Shown here: piece by piece, positions 6,357 to 10,449 of the stretch | Position numbering within the stretch: position 1 is the first letter of the stretch | Layout: every line of letters starts with the position of its first letter | Translations under genes and position numbers: made by a program | Origin: Clostridia bacterium | GTDB lineage: Bacteria; Bacillota; Sulfobacillia; SLMV01 | Length of the DNA: 10,449 nt | Direction: 5' to 3' | Assembly: GCA_003554565.1 (NCBI GenBank) | Contig: PWGR01000300.1 | Location: forward strand, 1 to 10,449 | The notes under the pieces: generated by a model | Databases searched by the model: none | Seen by the model: the letters and a program-made list of their open reading frames with translations, nothing else | What the model was told of the DNA's origin: nothing

Positions 6357-9300
6357 GCACTTCCATTCTCTCAGCTGTAATACTGACGCCTTTCCCCCTG
6401 CGTTGGACCGTACCCTCGACCAGAAGCGGCGATACCTTATCGGAAAAAATGAGGTGCCCGTACCTCTCATAGATACGAAAAAACACTGTCACATCAACCA
6501 TGCCCGTTTCGTCCTCGAGGGAAAGAAATACCACAGTCCTACCGCTCCGGGTGGGCGGGCGATGAGGCCTGATTGGGACCCCGGCCGCGCGGACGCGGGA
6601 TCCGTCCGGGATCTTTCGCACAGAAGATGCACAGATAACACCGCGTCGTTCGAGCTTGCGGCGCAAATAGCCAACAATGTGCTCGCCAACATCGATACCG
6701 AGAATTCTTCTTTCCCACAGCGCTTTCTCCTCCGGGGTGAAATCGGGTACCCGCTCTACATCGCTGCCCGGTCTCCCTCCCGAAGCAGGAATCTTCCAAA
6801 GCAGCGCCCGCCTGTTGGGCTCAAATGATGAAAGAGCACCCGAAAGAATCAAATTTTCAGTCACATCCCGGCGAACTTCGGTCCCGCGCAGGTATTCAGA
6901 AAAAGATCTGAAGGGGCGATGATGAAGAATCTCCCGCAGTGATCTATTGTCCATGCCCTTAACGCAAGAAAGTGAAACCCGTATCGCCCGCCCTCCCCGC
7001 TCCACAGCAAATTCTCTTCCGCTGAGATTGACATCCGGGGGAAGAATGGATATGCCCCGCCGGCGCACCTCATTAGCCACCGTGCCGGGCGGGTAATACC
7101 CCATGGGCTGGTGGCTGAGCATCGCGGCGAAGTACTCGGCGGGATAATGCCGCACCAGGTAAGCAGTATCGTAGGCCAGGGCTCCGAAGGCCGCCGCGTG
7201 CGCCTCGCAGAACCCATAGGAAGCATACCCCTGCATGTAAGAAAATATCTTTCGCCCCACATCGCGCCGCACCCCGCGCCGATGTGCCTTCTGCACAAAC
7301 AGGTGCCCCAGTCGTTCCATCTCGTTTCCCGGACGATTTCGGCTCATTACCCGTCGAAGCCGATCCGCCTCTCCCGGGGAAAACCCTGCAACCTGCACGG
7401 CAATTTCTATTACCTGCTCCTGAAACAGAACCACCCCGTATGTCTTCTCCAGAATGGGCTTCAAATCTGAATGAATGTACGTCACCGGTTTCTCACCCCG
7501 GCGGCAAGCAATAAAGGGCTCTACCATATCACCCTTAACCGGGCCCGGTCGTATCAGGGCGACCGAACATATGAGATCCTCAAACTTATCCGCCCCGAGA
7601 CGGCTCTGCAGGGCACGCTGCGCCGGGCTCTCCAGCTGAAACACACCCACTGTCTCGCCCCGTCGGATCATCGAAAACGTGGCCTCATCATCCCTGGGGA
7701 GGCCGGAACAGGAAAATGCGGGCTTCCGTCTCCGAATAATTTTCGCTGCATCATCCATCACCGAAAGGGTACGGAGTGAGAGCAGGTCCAGTTTCAAAAG
7801 GCCCAAATCCTCAACCCCGTCCTTGTCAAATTGGCTGATCATACTCCCCTTGGCAGAACGCTGCAGGGGCGTTACTTCATTCAGGGGGCGATCCGAGATT
7901 ACCAGTCCCCCCAGATGTGTCCCGAGGTGGCGGGGAAACTCCGCTGCAGCTGCCACCACCTTAAACAGCTTTTCGTACTGGTTCCATTCTTCCTTCCGAT
8001 TGGTAAACTCCGGCAGGTTCTGCACCAGCTCACGGCAATCGGTCGCCCCGCTACCGGCGGGCAATCTCTTGGCCAGAAGATCTAAACTTACCGCATCATA
8101 TCCCATGGCCCGACCGAACTGGCGGACGGCAGACCGGGCGCGAAATGTCTGGAATGTGGCCACTTTAGCCACATGTTCCTGGCCGTATTTTTCAAATATA
8201 TAACCCGAAACCTCGTCCCGCCAGCGAGCATCAAAATCAATGTCTATATCCGGCCGTTCCCCGCGCTCGGGACTCATGAAACGTTCGAAAAGCAGCCCGC
8301 GTTGTAGAGCGTCAACATCAGTTATTCCGAGGCAGTAGGCTACGGCAGAGTCGGCGGCCGATCCCCGTCCCGCATAACGAATACCCCTCCTCCGGGCAAA
8401 CTGCACCACATCCTCAACCAGCAAAAAATACTCAGCATAGCCCATTTGGAAAATGACGGACAGCTCGTGCTCGAGACGTTCCCTCACTCTCACATCCACC
8501 GACCCGTACCGGCGCTTCGCCCCCTCATATGCTCGTCTGCGAAGGTACTCTTCAGGCGTGACACCCCTGGGCAGTGCGACTGAGGGATGACGCCTCTCAT
8601 CCAAATCCAGGGCCGGCCTGCACGCTTCTGCAATTTGCTCTGCGTTTTTTATCGCCGCGGGAAAGGAACGGAAATACCGGCGCATCACGGGGGGCGACTT
8701 CAGATAATTCTCCGCATTCAGGGGACGCTCATCGCTGGCCTCATCCAGTGTCACATTATTCCGGACACAGGTCAGGAGGTCGTGAATCGGAAAATCTCTC
8801 TTCTCTGCGTAGTGGACGTTGTTCGTCGCTGCGATCTGCACCCCCATATCCTCTCCCAGCCGCCGCACAGCCCGGTGAAGGTCACGATCCCCGGGAAGAA
8901 ATGCGGGTTGAATCTCCAAAAAAAACCTCTCCCCCAGAATTTCCCGATAGAAATCGATGCGCCGCCGTGCGTCTTCTTCATCACCGCGCAGGAGCATTGA
9001 GGGAATTTCTCCCCGGCGGCACCCGGAAAGAACAAACAGATTATCTCCGTATTCCTCCAGGAGGCATGGATCGAGACGGGGATTTCCCCGATCACCCGCC
9101 GCATGACTTTCGGTCAGCAGCCGGCACAAATTTTCGTATCCAGCCGGCCCATCAGCCAGAAGCACCAGGTGATACCCCCCGGCCAGCGTAAGTTCCGCCC
9201 CCTGAATGGGCTTGAGTCCACATTCTTCCGCCAGCCGGTGAAAATCGACGGCTGCACAGACGTTGTCGTGATCAGTCAAAGCCATGGCCCCGGCACCATG

Positions 9301-9390
9301 CGCCGACGCGGCCTGCACGAGATTCTCTACAGAGCTGCCCCCGTCCAAAAAGGAAAAATTGGAGTGTACATGCAGGTGCGCAAATGTCAT
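6346..9390 (-). CDS. dnaE2: Error-prone DNA polymerase III alpha subunit, DnaE2/ImuC
   Basis: The 1014-residue protein has the DnaE2 length and lacks the tau-binding extension of replicative DnaE1. Domains in order: PHP (HLHVHS 5-10, TDHD 39-42, E66, H74, ATNNVHY 188-194); palm with GRGSAADS and the catalytic aspartates D381 and D383 in RPDIDIDF and D535 in LLKLDLLSLRTL; fingers with RPGPVKGDM and LFQEQV; the DnaE2-like YGFCEAHAAAF (725-735) and SHQPMGYY (759-766); a helix-hairpin-helix region; and an OB fold (about 930-1010). Known DnaE2 proteins act with the Y-family protein ImuB in SOS-associated translesion synthesis and mutagenesis. The ATG lies 9 nt after the stop of the small upstream gene and has no clear Shine-Dalgarno sequence, which suggests translational coupling. 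The 3' end overlaps the convergent deacetylase gene by 11 bp. In the PHP domain, Asn191 stands where Asp is usual. Confidence 0.93.
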   Translation of the reverse strand: MTFAHLHVHSNFSFLDGGSSVENLVQAASAHGAGAMALTDHDNVCAAVDFHRLAEECGLKPIQGAELTLAGGYHLVLLADGPAGYENLCRLLTESHAAGDRGNPRLDPCLLEEYGDNLFVLSGCRRGEIPSMLLRGDEEDARRRIDFYREILGERFFLEIQPAFLPGDRDLHRAVRRLGEDMGVQIAATNNVHYAEKRDFPIHDLLTCVRNNVTLDEASDERPLNAENYLKSPPVMRRYFRSFPAAIKNAEQIAEACRPALDLDERRHPSVALPRGVTPEEYLRRRAYEGAKRRYGSVDVRVRERLEHELSVIFQMGYAEYFLLVEDVVQFARRRGIRYAGRGSAADSAVAYCLGITDVDALQRGLLFERFMSPERGERPDIDIDFDARWRDEVSGYIFEKYGQEHVAKVATFQTFRARSAVRQFGRAMGYDAVSLDLLAKRLPAGSGATDCRELVQNLPEFTNRKEEWNQYEKLFKVVAAAAEFPRHLGTHLGGLVISDRPLNEVTPLQRSAKGSMISQFDKDGVEDLGLLKLDLLSLRTLSVMDDAAKIIRRRKPAFSCSGLPRDDEATFSMIRRGETVGVFQLESPAQRALQSRLGADKFEDLICSVALIRPGPVKGDMVEPFIACRRGEKPVTYIHSDLKPILEKTYGVVLFQEQVIEIAVQVAGFSPGEADRLRRVMSRNRPGNEMERLGHLFVQKAHRRGVRRDVGRKIFSYMQGYASYGFCEAHAAAFGALAYDTAYLVRHYPAEYFAAMLSHQPMGYYPPGTVANEVRRRGISILPPDVNLSGREFAVERGGRAIRVSLSCVKGMDNRSLREILHHRPFRSFSEYLRGTEVRRDVTENLILSGALSSFEPNRRALLWKIPASGGRPGSDVERVPDFTPEEKALWERRILGIDVGEHIVGYLRRKLERRGVICASSVRKIPDGSRVRAAGVPIRPHRPPTRSGRTVVFLSLEDETGMVDVTVFFRIYERYGHLIFSDKVSPLLVEGTVQRRGKGVSITAERMEVLNR

Positions 9391-9399
9391 ATCAATTCA

Positions 9400-9648
9400 T
9401 CAATCGTAAATCCTGTACAACATCCACCGGTTTCCGCCCACTACCCGATAGATCTCCAGCAATCCCCCATAACAAAGCTGCACCCGATAGAAAGTCTTCT
9501 CTTTTTCTCCTGCCCACCAGCGTCCCACGTCACGCCATATATCTAAAATATCGATGATATCTGCCCACCCTTCCCGGAGCCGTACGGCCCGGGGTGTCCC
9601 ACCTGAACATCTGACTTCAATTTCTCTCTCCATCAGCAGCGTCATCAT
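9400..9648 (-). CDS. Small DUF6504-like protein of the mutagenesis cassette
   Basis: With the ATG at 9648 (or the adjacent 9645) the product has 82 or 81 residues. AAGGGG lies 5 or 8 nt upstream, while a GTG at 9663 lacks its own site. The protein is basic and aromatic-rich. Its pattern, beta-strand EIEVRCSGGTPRAVRLREGW, then DILDIWRDVGRWWAGEKEKTFYRVQL and EIYRVVGGNRWMLYRIYD, resembles DUF6504 as I recall it. That family of small proteins is found next to Y-family polymerases and DnaE2. The reading frame overlaps the end of the polymerase gene by 32 nt, and dnaE2 follows 9 nt later, so all three are probably made together. Its biochemical role is unknown. It has no catalytic motif, signal peptide or membrane segment. 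An adaptor or DNA-binding accessory subunit is a guess from context. Confidence 0.8.
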   Translation of the reverse strand: MMTLLMEREIEVRCSGGTPRAVRLREGWADIIDILDIWRDVGRWWAGEKEKTFYRVQLCYGGLLEIYRVVGGNRWMLYRIYD

Positions 9649-10449
9649 CGTCACCCCTTCCACGAACCGGATCCCAAAAAGCCAGCCGTCTCTCCCGATA
9701 GCTGACCGGGAGATGTTCTCCCCAAAAAATCATCCTGTCCGTGTATCTATCGTTCAAATCCCGCACCAGCTGGCGTACTTCTTCCCGGCCACTGCGTTCT
9801 GCGGCAGAAAAAATTGACTCTTGAACGGCATGCTGTCGAACCAGCGATGAAATCGTCGCCCTCACCCGCACGGAAAGCACTTCTCTCTCCGGCATTTTCC
9901 TGCGAACTCTTTCCCCAAGGGCGCACAGTGCCAGGTGCAGGATGGGAGCCCGCCATATTGGTCGGGAAAAACGTCTTTTCCCCCTCCATTTAGATCCCTC
10001 ATCGGACACAATTTCGAGGTGCACCTCCAGTCCCCCAACTCCGGCGCGGGACAGTTCACCAGAAAGACACTCTGCTGCCTCAGACAGGGCCCCTCGCAGG
10101 TCAGCATATGAGACTATTGCGGCTTCCCTTTCCCACACCTTCTCCGGCGGCGGGTAGTTACATGTGACCACAGAGGAATCCTCTCCCCTGCTGTATTTGT
10201 GCAGGGCCCGCGCAGTAACTGCATCGAACTGGCGCGAGAGCATATCCACCGATATCCCGGCGATTTCTCCCACAGATTTTAGCCCGAGCTTCTCCAATCT
10301 CTCCCTGGTTTCTTTCGACAGCGGCCAGAGATAAGACACCGGCAGGTTCCGCAAAAATTCCTCCTTTTCGACGCAGGATACATGCAAGAACCGCGCCCTG
10401 ATCTGCGCAGACGGAAGGATAGTGCCCCGTACCCGGCCATCCTCCATCA
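9617..10449 (-). CDS. Y-family DNA polymerase (ImuB/DinB-like), C-terminal part, cut by window edge
   Basis: About 276 C-terminal residues are present. The reading frame continues off the right edge, because the palm and fingers with the catalytic carboxylates are missing. What remains is the thumb/helix-hairpin-helix (LPVSYLWPLSKETRERLEKLGLKSVGEIAGIS, about 35-67 of the visible part) and the little finger (about 100-200). The segment QESIF (9809-9823) fits the beta-clamp-binding consensus Qx(S/D)LF. The tail has GEHLPVSYRERRLAFWDP and an acidic end. Synteny with the DUF6504-like gene and dnaE2 favours the ImuB-like group over housekeeping Pol IV. Whether this polymerase is active or is a non-catalytic ImuB scaffold cannot be judged here, since the decisive residues lie outside the window. 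The promoter and any LexA box must also be to the right. Confidence 0.85.
   Translation of the reverse strand, partial: MEDGRVRGTILPSAQIRARFLHVSCVEKEEFLRNLPVSYLWPLSKETRERLEKLGLKSVGEIAGISVDMLSRQFDAVTARALHKYSRGEDSSVVTCNYPPPEKVWEREAAIVSYADLRGALSEAAECLSGELSRAGVGGLEVHLEIVSDEGSKWRGKRRFSRPIWRAPILHLALCALGERVRRKMPEREVLSVRVRATISSLVRQHAVQESIFSAAERSGREEVRQLVRDLNDRYTDRMIFWGEHLPVSYRERRLAFWDPVRGRGDDDDAADGERN
9809..9823 (-). other. Candidate beta-clamp-binding motif (QESIF) of the Y-family polymerase
   Basis: The codons CAA GAG TCA ATT TTT encode QESIF, just after the little finger domain, where Y-family polymerases commonly carry their sliding-clamp pentapeptide. The match to Qx(S/D)(L/I)F is good, but the motif is short and may occur by chance. 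Confidence 0.5.

Noticed and set aside
1..10449. CRISPR array, tRNA or rRNA genes, insertion-sequence ends, prophage genes
   Set aside because: No regularly spaced repeats, cloverleaf-like sequence, rRNA core motif, transposase or phage protein was seen. The group II intron is the only mobile element supported.

Overview
The window reads as a moderately GC-rich bacterial chromosome, most likely a Gram-positive member of the Firmicutes/Clostridia type. This is an inference from four things: a PerR-type regulator, a group IIC intron, a secreted polysaccharide deacetylase with a LysM domain, and a Y-polymerase/DUF6504/DnaE2 cassette. No rRNA or other taxonomic marker is present, so the assignment is tentative.

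Layout, left to right. (1) Positions 1-119 (minus) hold the 5' end of a group IIC (bacterial class C) intron that runs off the left edge. It begins directly after a strong hairpin (123-160) that looks like the terminator of the next gene, the usual insertion niche of this intron class. (2) A PerR-like Fur-family repressor (263-703, minus) has its own near-perfect sigma-70 promoter, with a Per/Fur-box-like operator lying on the -10 element. (3) Upstream of it on the same strand are an M20-family amidohydrolase of the allantoate amidohydrolase / N-carbamoyl-L-amino acid hydrolase type and an allantoinase-like cyclic amidohydrolase. They overlap by 10 nt and form a two-step ureide- or hydantoin-opening operon. 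(4) Divergent from that operon is a 14-TM-type MFS transporter (3636-5096, plus). The intergenic region holds a perfect tandem 12-bp repeat. (5) A secreted NodB-type polysaccharide deacetylase with a LysM domain (5217-6356, plus) follows, with its own sigma-70 promoter. (6) The right 4.1 kb (minus) is an error-prone DNA synthesis cassette: a Y-family polymerase (C-terminal part only, cut by the right edge), a small DUF6504-like protein and DnaE2/ImuC. The genes are overlapping or tightly spaced.

Functionally, allantoinase and the M20 hydrolase would act in sequence: ring opening, then removal of the carbamoyl/ureido group. The Y-polymerase, DUF6504-like protein and DnaE2 would act as a translesion 'mutasome'. 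The polymerase fragment carries a beta-clamp-binding-like pentapeptide (QESIF), and DnaE2 keeps all three polymerase aspartates. The deacetylase and dnaE2 genes converge and overlap by 11 bp, with no terminator visible between them.
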